Shown: positions 1 to 6,978, numbered from the stretch's first letter. The stretch: DNA of 8,620 nt from Acidobacteriota bacterium (GCA_027040585.1 JALULU010000236.1:1-8620), one strand, 5' to 3'. Notes: generated by a model from the sequence alone, not told the origin. Translations and numbers: made by a program.

Positions 1-2
1 AG

Positions 3-155
3 AAGTCAAGGTATGTTGTAATAAAGGTTAAAATTAAAATACCAATGTTTCTATTTACAAAAGAATGTGTTGTTAAAGGTTCCTGTGAGAAGCCGATTAT
101 TGAAACTCCACATAAAAATGAAATAGACAAAGAGATGAAAAATTTATTTAAATGA
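3..155 (+). CDS. 3' end of an unrecognised gene (partial)
   Basis: Only the last 50 codons are in the window, ending at a TGA at 153-155; the other two forward frames close within the first 30 bases. The visible tail runs from a basic, hydrophobic beta-like stretch (YVVIKVKIKIPMFLF) through a two-cysteine segment (ECVVKGSCEKP) to a charged C-terminus ending EMKNLFK. I cannot assign a family. The pattern of a beta-strand, then a proline and a short Cys-containing piece, is faintly like the C-termini of TadE-type pilus-assembly proteins, but this is a weak impression. It converges on queA: its stop codon lies 8 bp inside the queA 3' end, with no terminator hairpin between them. That it is a real coding end is supported by the open frame from the window edge and by codon use like its neighbours. 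The function is unknown. Confidence 0.5.
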   Translation, partial: KSRYVVIKVKIKIPMFLFTKECVVKGSCEKPIIETPHKNEIDKEMKNLFK

Positions 156-1191
156 TTAACATACAGTCGCCATAGCTGTAAAATCTGTATTTTTCTTTTA
201 TAGCAATCTCGTAAGCTTTCATAATTAGTTCTTTTCCTGCAAAGGCGGATACAAGCATTAAAAGTGTAGATTTCGGCAGGTGAAAATTTGTAAGTAATTT
301 ATCCACAACTTTAAATTCAAAAGATGGGTAAATAAATAAATTTGTATAACCCATTTCTTCCTTTATTTTGCCACTGTTATTTTTGGCTATAGTTTCAAGA
401 GTTCTGGTCGTGGTAGTTCCCACTGCAAGAATTTTCCCCCTATTTCTTTTGTGTAAATTTATTTTTTGTGCAGTTTCGCCATCTATAGAATAAAATTCCT
501 CATCCATCTTGTGATTTTCTATTTCCTCAACAACCACAGGCTTAAACGTTCCGGGCCCAACATGTAAAGTTATTTCACATATTTCTACACCTTTGTTTTT
601 TATATTATTTAAAAGTTTTTCGCTAAAATGTAATCCTGCGGTGGGGGCTGCAACTGAACCAATTTTTTTTGCAAAAACTGTTTGGTATCTTTCTCTGTGA
701 AAGTTTTCTGGTAATTTACCAGCTTCTTTTATATATGGAGGAAGTGGAATTTTTCCATTTTCAAATATAAATTTAAAGAAGTTCTCCCCTGAGATATTGA
801 ATTTCATTATTCTGCTTCCATCTTCTAATATTTTTAATACTTCACCTTTAACATTGTCTTCAAATTCAACTATACCACCTAACTTTATCCTTTTTGCTGG
901 CCTTAGTAAAACTTTCCATATGCCATCTGTTGTCTCTCTTATGAGGAGTACTTCAATTTTTGCATTCCCTCCTACTTTTTTTCCAAAAATTCTTGCTGGA
1001 AAAACCTTTGAGTTGTTAATGACAAGCATATCTTTGGATGTTAAAAATTCAGTAATATCACTAAATTTTTTGTGGTAAATTTTACCAGTGTTTTTTTCAA
1101 CCACCATCATTCGGGAGTTTTCCCGCTTATCTGCTGGTTTTTGAGCAATTAACTCTTCAGGAAGGTTGTAATTGAAATCTTCAATTTTCAT
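148..1191 (-). CDS. queA: QueA, S-adenosylmethionine:tRNA ribosyltransferase-isomerase
   Basis: Cytoplasmic enzyme that transfers and isomerises the ribose moiety of S-adenosylmethionine onto 7-aminomethyl-7-deazaguanine at tRNA position 34, giving epoxyqueuosine in the queuosine pathway. The 347 residues match the usual family length and motifs appear in order: DFNYNLPEELIAQKP (5-19), NNSKVFPARIFG (59-70), AAPTAGLHFSEKLL (181-194), LHVGPGTFKPV (209-219), AVGTTTTRTLET (256-267), TNFHLPKSTLLMLVSAFAG (301-319) and YRFYSYGDCMLI (335-346). Two normally well-kept positions differ: the usual HxMH motif reads HKMD (227-230), and the usual YPGY reads YPSF (288-291). The ATG lies inside the 3' end of the upstream membrane-protein gene (11 bp overlap). 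No close Shine-Dalgarno is visible; a possible AGGGA is about 18 nt upstream, so translational coupling is likely. No other queuosine gene (tgt, queF, queG) is in the window. The family call is very secure. Confidence 0.97.
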   Translation of the reverse strand: MKIEDFNYNLPEELIAQKPADKRENSRMMVVEKNTGKIYHKKFSDITEFLTSKDMLVINNSKVFPARIFGKKVGGNAKIEVLLIRETTDGIWKVLLRPAKRIKLGGIVEFEDNVKGEVLKILEDGSRIMKFNISGENFFKFIFENGKIPLPPYIKEAGKLPENFHRERYQTVFAKKIGSVAAPTAGLHFSEKLLNNIKNKGVEICEITLHVGPGTFKPVVVEEIENHKMDEEFYSIDGETAQKINLHKRNRGKILAVGTTTTRTLETIAKNNSGKIKEEMGYTNLFIYPSFEFKVVDKLLTNFHLPKSTLLMLVSAFAGKELIMKAYEIAIKEKYRFYSYGDCMLII

Positions 1192-2017
1192 TTTTATCGA
1201 TCAATATATCCCTATTTTGAAAATAATAAATCAGCTGTCCACAGAATATAAATATCCAGCTGGATACATAAATCCAGACCACTATTATAACAATTGCCCA
1301 GATTGATCCATAAACCTGTTCATAGTGAAAATATGGAATAGTAAGCACGAATATATAATTGCCTATATGCCATATGATTGATGCAATTAATCCGCCAATA
1401 AAGGCTTTTGATGTTTCCACTTTTGTATCAGGTAAAACTTTGTAAATGATTGTAAAAAGTAACATTGTAAATATAAATGCTGATACTGCAAAAATAATTT
1501 GTAAAAAGTGGTTGGAGTAAGGTAGGTCTCTAAAGAGTACGTTTAATCTTAAAATATGAAAAGCGATAATTGTAGTGCCTGAACTTATTAAAAATATTGA
1601 AGATATCAGTATTAAAAAAAGATGTATTAATAAACTCTTAAAAAAGGACCTTTTCTTTGCAACATTCCATGCTTTATTTAGAGCATCTTCAAGTATTGAA
1701 AAAACCCACATACCAGCCCATAGATATATTGAGGCATAGGTGATCATAGATTCCCAATTTGGTGATGAGATCATGGTATCTAAATTTGTGATTAAAAAAC
1801 CCCTTGTCTCAGGTGGAAAAACTGAAATAATTTTTTCAGCGATTTCCCTGCTGACTCCATGAATTTTTATAAATTGATCGCCTAAAGATACCATTAGAAG
1901 AAAAGCAGGGAAAAGAGTAATTAGTGTAAAATATGCAGTGGCTGCAGCATTTGTGGGTAAATGCTTCTTAAAAAAACTCTTTACTGTATTTTTTAGTGAT
2001 TTAAAAAATATAAACAT
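1181..2017 (-). CDS. YihY/BrkB-family inner-membrane protein
   Basis: Integral membrane protein of the YihY/BrkB family (once misnamed RNase BN); its molecular function is not established, though transport or membrane-integrity roles have been suggested. The 278 residues carry about six hydrophobic segments: roughly 27-46, 92-110, 130-155, 170-193, 205-228 and 237-265. Family signatures are the first-helix AAATAYFTLITLFPAFLLM (24-42), LNKAWNV (113-119), YKVLPDTKV (192-200), GGLIASIIWHIGNYIF (208-223) and the late YGSIWAIVIIVVWIYVSSW (236-254). The N-terminus is short and basic, as usual. The ATG at 2017 has no convincing Shine-Dalgarno (upstream is only A and T), but no better in-frame start is seen and the N-terminus aligns well with the family start. 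It is the first gene of a two-gene minus-strand unit; its TGA lies 11 bp within queA, implying co-transcription. Divergent from the protease operon. Confidence 0.9.
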   Translation of the reverse strand: MFIFFKSLKNTVKSFFKKHLPTNAAATAYFTLITLFPAFLLMVSLGDQFIKIHGVSREIAEKIISVFPPETRGFLITNLDTMISSPNWESMITYASIYLWAGMWVFSILEDALNKAWNVAKKRSFFKSLLIHLFLILISSIFLISSGTTIIAFHILRLNVLFRDLPYSNHFLQIIFAVSAFIFTMLLFTIIYKVLPDTKVETSKAFIGGLIASIIWHIGNYIFVLTIPYFHYEQVYGSIWAIVIIVVWIYVSSWIFIFCGQLIYYFQNRDILIDKNEN

Positions 2018-2135
2018 TTTATTTAAATTTATAAAAGTGAAAAAATATAATAATACAAAATTTTTGCAATATATATTTTTTATTTAATTTAATAAAAGTA
2101 TAATGGATTATACCGCCTATTTTAAGGAGTTTGAA
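2018..2135. promoter_or_regulatory. AT-rich divergent promoter region
   Basis: This 118 bp gap between divergent genes is almost pure A/T. On the plus strand a perfect TATAAT lies at 2099-2104, about 30 bp before the protease operon start; its 17-bp-upstream hexamer (2076-2081, TTTTTT) is a poor -35 box, though A/T tracts ahead could act as an UP element. A palindromic TTGCAA at 2064-2069 could serve as a -35 on the minus strand with TATTTT (plus coordinates 2042-2047) at 16 bp spacing, driving the YihY-like gene and queA. I see no operator-like dyad. In such AT-rich DNA, chance matches to -10 boxes are common, so only the plus-strand TATAAT is offered with moderate trust. Confidence 0.4.
2124..2129 (+). 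promoter_or_regulatory. Shine-Dalgarno site fixing the start of the first M16 gene
   Basis: AAGGAG sits 6 nt before the ATG at 2136. The frame is open with an ATG as early as 2103, but that codon overlaps the TATAAT at 2099-2104 and has no ribosome site. Starting at 2136 also puts the lysines MKK directly before the hydrophobic signal-peptide core. The 2136 start is therefore preferred over 2103. Confidence 0.85.
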
Positions 2136-3446
2136 ATGAAAAAATATGTTTTTTTAGTTGTCTTGCAATTTCTTTTAGGGAGTATTCTGTTTGGAGCAAA
2201 CAAGATTTATACAGGGACTTTAGAAAATAATATGAAATTTATGGTTGTGGAAAATCATTCCACACCAGTTGTTTCAATATTTATGACGGTTAAAGTTGGC
2301 TTGAGAGATGAAGATAATCTTTCCTGTGGTGTCTCTCATATGTTAGAGCATCTGTTGTTTAATGGAACCAACAAGAGAACACAGAGGAAATTATATGAAG
2401 ATACAGATATGATAGGTGCATATTGTAATGCCTTTACCAGAGATGATTTTACTTGTTTTATGATGGTTGTGCCTTCTAAAAATGTTGAAAAAGGTATGGA
2501 TATTTTAACTGATATGGTGTTTCACTCCACATTACTTCCTGAAAAACTTAAAAAAGAGAGGGGAATAGTAATTGAGGAGCTAAAAAGGGATATGGCAAAC
2601 CCCTCATTTTTTTATGAAAAATATAAAAAAGAAAATATATTTAAAGGAACTCCATATAGAATGGAAGTGCTTGGAACAGTGGATTCAATAAAAAAGATGA
2701 AAAGAGATAATATATGGAAGTATTATATAACTCACTATGTACCTTCAAATATAGTCGCACTTGTAGTTGGAGATATTACAAAAGATAAGGCAGAGGCACT
2801 TTTAAAAAAATATTCTCATAATGTTAGAAATGGAAAAGTAATTTCAAAGCCAATAATAAAAAATATTTTTAATAGAAAAGATGTGGCAGTTTTTAAAGTT
2901 TTAGGGAGACATTCTGAATTGACATTGACGTATAAAGCACCTTTTATGAAAGATAAAGATTATTTTAATTTTTTGCTTCTGGATAGTTATTTAAATTCTC
3001 CAGAATCTCCAATTAATAAAATAAGTAGAGAGTTTAATCTGTCAAATGTAAATACACAGTATGTTTATAATAGAGATTATGCAATATATAACATAACCTT
3101 TTCGTCCATAAAACCTTTTGATAAAAGTATGGTAGAGAAAATAAAAAAAGCTATTTTAAATTTAAAATATGATTCTCTTACAAAGGATTTATTAAATAAT
3201 TTGAAATTATCTTTAAAAGCTGAGGAAATATATAATTATGATAATATCCATTATCTTGGAGTGATAAAAGGACAGATGTTGGCTGATGTTCCATTTTCAA
3301 AGCTTAAGAATTTCTTTTTAAATGGGTATATTAAAAATGTTGAGAGTGTCTCCTTAAAGGGAGTTTTAACTGCTTTTAAAAAGTATATTTCAGGTGAAAA
3401 ATTTCCAATTATAACGATTGTAAATGGAGGTAATAATGAAAAATAA
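2136..3446 (+). CDS. Exported M16B zinc peptidase, catalytic chain
   Basis: Insulinase-like (inverzincin) metallopeptidase subunit of 436 residues, predicted to act in the periplasm or at the cell surface. An N-terminal signal peptide (MKK, then a hydrophobic core to about residue 20 ending ILFGA) has no lipobox cysteine. The M16 N-domain (about 25-170) contains the inverted zinc motif HMLEH, with H68 and H72 as ligands and E71 as general base, inside GVSHMLEHLLFNGT. The third ligand is E148 in GIVIEELKRD, 76 residues after H72, as expected. The conserved NAxTxxxxT strand is at 98-106. The C-domain follows (about 185-410), with a core TLTYKAPF stretch. At the C-domain substrate-binding site it keeps an Arg (R298, KISREFNL), but the usual following Tyr is absent. 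All three cysteines (64, 97, 107) cluster around the zinc region. It is the first gene of the protease operon and overlaps the next by 11 bp. The length and missing Tyr point to a heterodimer partner, the next gene. Substrate unknown. Confidence 0.93.
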   Translation: MKKYVFLVVLQFLLGSILFGANKIYTGTLENNMKFMVVENHSTPVVSIFMTVKVGLRDEDNLSCGVSHMLEHLLFNGTNKRTQRKLYEDTDMIGAYCNAFTRDDFTCFMMVVPSKNVEKGMDILTDMVFHSTLLPEKLKKERGIVIEELKRDMANPSFFYEKYKKENIFKGTPYRMEVLGTVDSIKKMKRDNIWKYYITHYVPSNIVALVVGDITKDKAEALLKKYSHNVRNGKVISKPIIKNIFNRKDVAVFKVLGRHSELTLTYKAPFMKDKDYFNFLLLDSYLNSPESPINKISREFNLSNVNTQYVYNRDYAIYNITFSSIKPFDKSMVEKIKKAILNLKYDSLTKDLLNNLKLSLKAEEIYNYDNIHYLGVIKGQMLADVPFSKLKNFFLNGYIKNVESVSLKGVLTAFKKYISGEKFPIITIVNGGNNEK

Positions 3447-4749
3447 TAAAAAGATATTTATATTCATAATTTTTATACTTTTTCTTTCCCTAACAATTTT
3501 TGGAAAAATACATTCTGAAAAAAGTGTTGTGTTAAAAAATGGACTTACAGTTTGTGTTATTCAGGATCTGGACACTCCCGTTACCGCTATACACGTTTTG
3601 TTTAAAAATAGGAGCTTTAATGAAGGCAGGGGGAAAGCGGGAATAGTTGATTTAATCCATAGAATGTTTGTAACAAAAAAAGTAAAAAATGATCTTATGG
3701 CAATTGGTGCAGAAATTCAGACAAACGATCTTTTGTTTTTACCATTTGACGATTACTATACCACAAATGAATTTTCATATATTAGGTTTAAGACATTAAA
3801 TGAGTTCTATGATAAAGGGATTAACCTTCTTTCTAATGTTATTATGAAGCCAGATTTAAGTGTTAAAAATTTTAGAAGAGCAAAAATGGAATTAATAGGT
3901 GCACAGAGGTTTTACTCTGTTAAACCACAAAAAATTGGAATGAGAAAATTTTATGAACTGATTTCCCCTAATACCTATCTTTCATATCCAATTTATGGGA
4001 CAATGAAAACTGTATCTAACATATCTTTATCTGATGTGAAAAAATTTTTCGGAAAATATTTTACACCTTCAAATACCATATTGACAATTTACACCGCAAA
4101 CTCTCCTGAGAAAATTTTAAATGCTGTAAATGAATATTTTGGAATCTGGAAGGGTGTTCATAATACGCCCCAAAATTTTGTAAAGGCAAAAATAAACACA
4201 TCTGTCTTTGGACAAAGTATAACTGTTAAGTCAAACGCAAGGGGCATTGGATTTTTTTGTGGGGGATATGCCATTAAATTAAAAAAGGGAGATGAAATTC
4301 CTTTAAAAGTGCTTATGGCAGTTTTTTCTGACAAATACAGTTTTCTTTTAAGAGAAAAATATGGGCTTGCATATTCAATCGGAGCGAGTTTTTCAACGTT
4401 AAATTGTGAACAAAATGGAATATTTCTTACCTATATAATAAGTGAAAAAAAGAATCTCGAAAGAGTAGCAAAACTTACAAAAGATTTTTCCGATAAATTT
4501 TTAAATAGTAAATTTACCAGGAAAGAGGTTGAGATTTCTAAAAATAGAATGATGGGAAAACTTTTGAGAAGATTTATTCCTTCGTTAAATAAAGCATATT
4601 TTATGGGTATTTACACATTTTGCGGAAAGAAATGCTCAGATTTTTTTAAACAAATCGACAAAATAGAAAAAACAAAGTTTGAAGATGTAATAAGGGTAGA
4701 AAGAAAATATTTTTCACCCAAGAAATTTAATTACATCACTGTAAAATAA
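3436..4749 (+). CDS. Exported M16B peptidase-like chain without zinc site
   Basis: A paralogue of the preceding protein, 437 residues, with a signal peptide (MKNNKK, then hydrophobic to about 23). The start at 3436 is chosen because GGAGG (3426-3430) precedes it by 5 nt; the alternative ATG at 3424 overlaps that site. The HxxEH motif is lost: the equivalent segment GIVDLIHRMF has D72, H75 and R76 instead of His, Glu and His. The third ligand position is retained as E152 (AKMELIGAQR), 76 residues after R76, the same spacing as in the catalytic chain, so the alignment is secure. The C-domain has the classical Arg/Tyr signature LLREKYGLAYS (R306, Y313), which in M16 enzymes contacts substrate and which the first chain only half keeps. 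This mirrors known two-subunit M16B proteases, such as the Sphingomonas A1 heterosubunit enzyme and mitochondrial processing peptidase. It is inferred to be the non-catalytic, substrate-binding partner. Translation is probably coupled to the upstream gene. Confidence 0.92.
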   Translation: MKNNKKIFIFIIFILFLSLTIFGKIHSEKSVVLKNGLTVCVIQDLDTPVTAIHVLFKNRSFNEGRGKAGIVDLIHRMFVTKKVKNDLMAIGAEIQTNDLLFLPFDDYYTTNEFSYIRFKTLNEFYDKGINLLSNVIMKPDLSVKNFRRAKMELIGAQRFYSVKPQKIGMRKFYELISPNTYLSYPIYGTMKTVSNISLSDVKKFFGKYFTPSNTILTIYTANSPEKILNAVNEYFGIWKGVHNTPQNFVKAKINTSVFGQSITVKSNARGIGFFCGGYAIKLKKGDEIPLKVLMAVFSDKYSFLLREKYGLAYSIGASFSTLNCEQNGIFLTYIISEKKNLERVAKLTKDFSDKFLNSKFTRKEVEISKNRMMGKLLRRFIPSLNKAYFMGIYTFCGKKCSDFFKQIDKIEKTKFEDVIRVERKYFSPKKFNYITVK

Positions 4750-4751
4750 TT

Positions 4752-4756
4752 GGAGG
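4752..4756 (+). promoter_or_regulatory. Shine-Dalgarno site fixing the start of the M1 gene
   Basis: GGAGG lies 5 nt before the ATG at 4762. An in-frame TTG at 4750 directly follows the upstream stop codon but overlaps the ribosome site itself, so 4762 is the better start; it also gives a typical MKK signal peptide beginning. Confidence 0.85.
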
Positions 4757-4761
4757 ATAGT

Positions 4762-6912
4762 ATGAAAAAGTTGTTACTTTTTTTTATTATGTTTTTTCTA
4801 ATAACTATTCAGCTTATGGCTTTAAATGTAAGCAAATATAAGATAGATGTTACAATCGATACTGAAACTCACTCCATCTCTGGAGTTTCTGAAATATTCT
4901 TCCCATATCAAAAAGGCAATATATTGGTGCCCATTGGAAACAAAATAGAGATAAATTCACTTTTTTTAAATAATACCAAAATTGCTGTGGATATTGTGAA
5001 AAAAGGTAATGAAAATTTTTTAAAAATAGTACCAGTTTATTTTAAGGACCAAAATAAACTTGAGATCTATTATTACGGTACCTTTAAGAATGTCCCCCAA
5101 AATGCAATGTTTTCTCAAGAATTTATGAATATAGGTACAGATGGCTATATAAAAGATGACTTTGTGTATTTACCTCCAGATGGATACTGGTATCCCCATT
5201 TTGATGGAGTACTTGCTCCTTTTAGTTTAAAAGTAAAAACTAAAAGCAATTTGATTTTTGTTACCACGGGAAATTTTTTAGGAAAAAGCAGCGATGGAAT
5301 ATACAATGTTTTTTCATTTTCAGAAGATAAGCCTGTAGAGCCTATATTTCTAATAGGTGGAAAGTATAAAGTCGATAAAGATTATTTAAATGGTATTTCT
5401 ATTTATACATATTTTTTCAATGAGGATGAATTTCTTTCAAGTAAATATCTTGCTGCTGTAAAAAGATATATCAAGATGTATTCCGATTTGATAGGTCCAT
5501 ATCCTTTTAAAAAGTTTGCTGTTGTGGAAAACCAACTTCCAACAGGATTTGGAATGCCTTCCTATACATTACTGGGGCAGGAGGTTTTAAGGTTACCATT
5601 TATTGTATATACGTCCCTTGGGCACGAAGTCCTTCATAACTGGTGGGGGAATTCTGTGTTTGTAAACTATAGTGAAGGAAATTGGTGTGAGGGGCTCACG
5701 TCTTATATGGCTGATCACTATTATAAAGAGTTAAAGAGCGAAAAAGATGCTGTAAATTATAGAAGGCAACTTTTAGTAAATTATATGTCTTATGTTAAAA
5801 AGGGGAATGAAATATCCTTAAGTGAATTTATTGAGCGACATAATCCTGCTCAAAGAGCAATAGGATATGGGAAATCTCTTATGGTTTTTCATATGTTGAG
5901 AAAATTAGTTGGAGATGATGTTTTTTATGAGGCACTTAAAAATTTTTATAGTGAAATGGTGTGGAAGAAAGCAAGCTGGGAAGATATAAGAAAAATATTT
6001 GAAGACACATGGGAAAAAGTGCATGAGAAAACCTTAGAAGAATACAAGAAAGAAAATAAAAAAATTCCTGAATTTGAGAAAAATCTTGATACCTCGCTTG
6101 ATTGGTTTTTCTCACAGTGGATATTTAGAAAAGGTGCTCCTGAAATTGGTATTAAACTAAATATGGTTTTTCAAGTGAGTGAAAATGATTATCTCATTTC
6201 ATTTGACCTCACTCAATCGGAACCTCTTTATAAACTTTTAATTCCAGTTGAGATAGTTACGGAGAAGGGAAAAGAATTTAGAAAAATTACTTTTTCGGAC
6301 AAAGAACATGAATTTCAGATAATCCTAAAAAATAAACCTTTGAAACTTATAGTAGATCCAGATTATGATGTTTTCAGGAAATTGTATCCTGAAGAAATCC
6401 CCCCATCTATTTCAACAGTTTTGGGAAAAGATACGTTATATGTATATTTTTCTAATAATTTTAAAAATTCCGAATCATATGCCAAGATAATGAAAAGTGT
6501 TTTTCCCAAAAAGGATATATTTAAGGTGAAAACATTAGAGGACGCTCTGTCAAAAGCATCTGAAGGAAAATGTGTCTTATTTTTTCAGACACCGTCAGAA
6601 AATTTGAACAGTAAGATAAAGGATATTTCAATGCAAGATATAGATATAAAAGATGGAAACCTATTTTTAAATTCCAAGCCAAATCCAATAATGGGTAATA
6701 AGAAAGCTATTATTGTGTTTAAAAATAGGATGACCCAGAATACCTCTTTAGCTCTTTTTGTGGATGATGGGAATGAGATTTCCTTTGAAAGGGTTTTAAA
6801 TAAAATTATACACTATGGAAAATATGGATATTTAATATTTGATGGTGAAAAAAATATATTAAAAGGTGAATGGGAGACCTTAAAATCGCCGTTAATTTTA
6901 GATATAAAATAA
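4762..6912 (+). CDS. Exported M1-family metallopeptidase (gluzincin), atypical subgroup
   Basis: A 716-residue zinc peptidase with a signal peptide (MKKLLLFFIMFFLITIQLMA). The order is an N-terminal beta-rich M1 domain (about 22-210), a thermolysin-like catalytic domain (about 220-460) and C-terminal domains. The zinc site is GHEVLHNWWGN, with H288 and H292 as ligands and E289 catalytic, plus E310 in NWCEGLTSY. There are 17 residues between the last His and this Glu, one fewer than the 18 of PepN. The transition-state Tyr is likely Y369 (AIGYGKSLMVFHML). The exopeptidase GxMEN motif is absent; the same place reads PTGFGMPSYTLLG (260-272), so free amino-terminus recognition by the usual Glu is not possible and strict aminopeptidase activity should not be assumed. 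The segment from about 545 (EIPPSIS) onward resembles an alpha/beta C-terminal domain of unknown role that I associate with this bacterial subgroup, ending HYGKYGYLIF (684-693). It begins 12 bp after the M16 partner gene and is likely co-transcribed. Confidence 0.92.
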   Translation: MKKLLLFFIMFFLITIQLMALNVSKYKIDVTIDTETHSISGVSEIFFPYQKGNILVPIGNKIEINSLFLNNTKIAVDIVKKGNENFLKIVPVYFKDQNKLEIYYYGTFKNVPQNAMFSQEFMNIGTDGYIKDDFVYLPPDGYWYPHFDGVLAPFSLKVKTKSNLIFVTTGNFLGKSSDGIYNVFSFSEDKPVEPIFLIGGKYKVDKDYLNGISIYTYFFNEDEFLSSKYLAAVKRYIKMYSDLIGPYPFKKFAVVENQLPTGFGMPSYTLLGQEVLRLPFIVYTSLGHEVLHNWWGNSVFVNYSEGNWCEGLTSYMADHYYKELKSEKDAVNYRRQLLVNYMSYVKKGNEISLSEFIERHNPAQRAIGYGKSLMVFHMLRKLVGDDVFYEALKNFYSEMVWKKASWEDIRKIFEDTWEKVHEKTLEEYKKENKKIPEFEKNLDTSLDWFFSQWIFRKGAPEIGIKLNMVFQVSENDYLISFDLTQSEPLYKLLIPVEIVTEKGKEFRKITFSDKEHEFQIILKNKPLKLIVDPDYDVFRKLYPEEIPPSISTVLGKDTLYVYFSNNFKNSESYAKIMKSVFPKKDIFKVKTLEDALSKASEGKCVLFFQTPSENLNSKIKDISMQDIDIKDGNLFLNSKPNPIMGNKKAIIVFKNRMTQNTSLALFVDDGNEISFERVLNKIIHYGKYGYLIFDGEKNILKGEWETLKSPLILDIK

Positions 6913-6923
6913 CTTATTATTTC

Positions 6924-6953
6924 TTGACTAAATGTAAAGGTAAGTATTAGAAT
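6924..6953 (+). promoter_or_regulatory. Putative sigma-70-type promoter for frdA
   Basis: TTGACT (6924-6929) and TAGAAT (6948-6953) each match the consensus at five of six positions, with an 18 bp spacer. Transcription would start near 6960, about 25 nt before the frdA ATG. It lies in the 72 bp gap after the M1 gene, where I see no hairpin-plus-T-run terminator, so some read-through from the protease operon is possible. No clear regulator dyad is visible. Confidence 0.55.
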
Positions 6954-6970
6954 AACTTTTAATTTCACAC

Positions 6971-6978
6971 AGGAAGGA
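6971..6978 (+). promoter_or_regulatory. Ribosome binding site of frdA
   Basis: AGGAAGGA lies 6 nt before the ATG at 6985. This strong site sets the start, and the dinucleotide-binding fold (LLILGSGIAGL) follows from residue 9, as expected for the family. Confidence 0.85.

Noticed and set aside
797..1078. Plus-strand 93-codon open frame inside queA
   Set aside because: It lies wholly antisense to a confidently identified queA, shows no family motif and has no ribosome site; it is a shadow frame.
2018..2100. Possible replication-origin-like or DnaA-type AT-rich element
   Set aside because: Base content is similar to other intergenic DNA in this AT-rich genome; there are no DnaA boxes or iterons and the length is small.
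2103..2135. Eleven-residue N-terminal extension of the first M16 protein
   Set aside because: The upstream ATG overlaps the TATAAT box and has no Shine-Dalgarno, and the extension would place acidic residues before the signal peptide; 2136 is the better start.
3436..4749. Second M16 gene as a decaying pseudogene because its zinc motif is lost
   Set aside because: The frame is intact over full length, the signal peptide, ribosome site and Arg/Tyr signature are all preserved, and loss of HxxEH is normal for the partner chain of a heterodimeric M16B enzyme.
2136..4749. PqqF-like or bacteriocin/RiPP-maturation protease pair
   Set aside because: M16 pairs do occur in such clusters, but no precursor peptide, radical-SAM enzyme, cyclase or export ABC transporter is seen in the flanking sequence.
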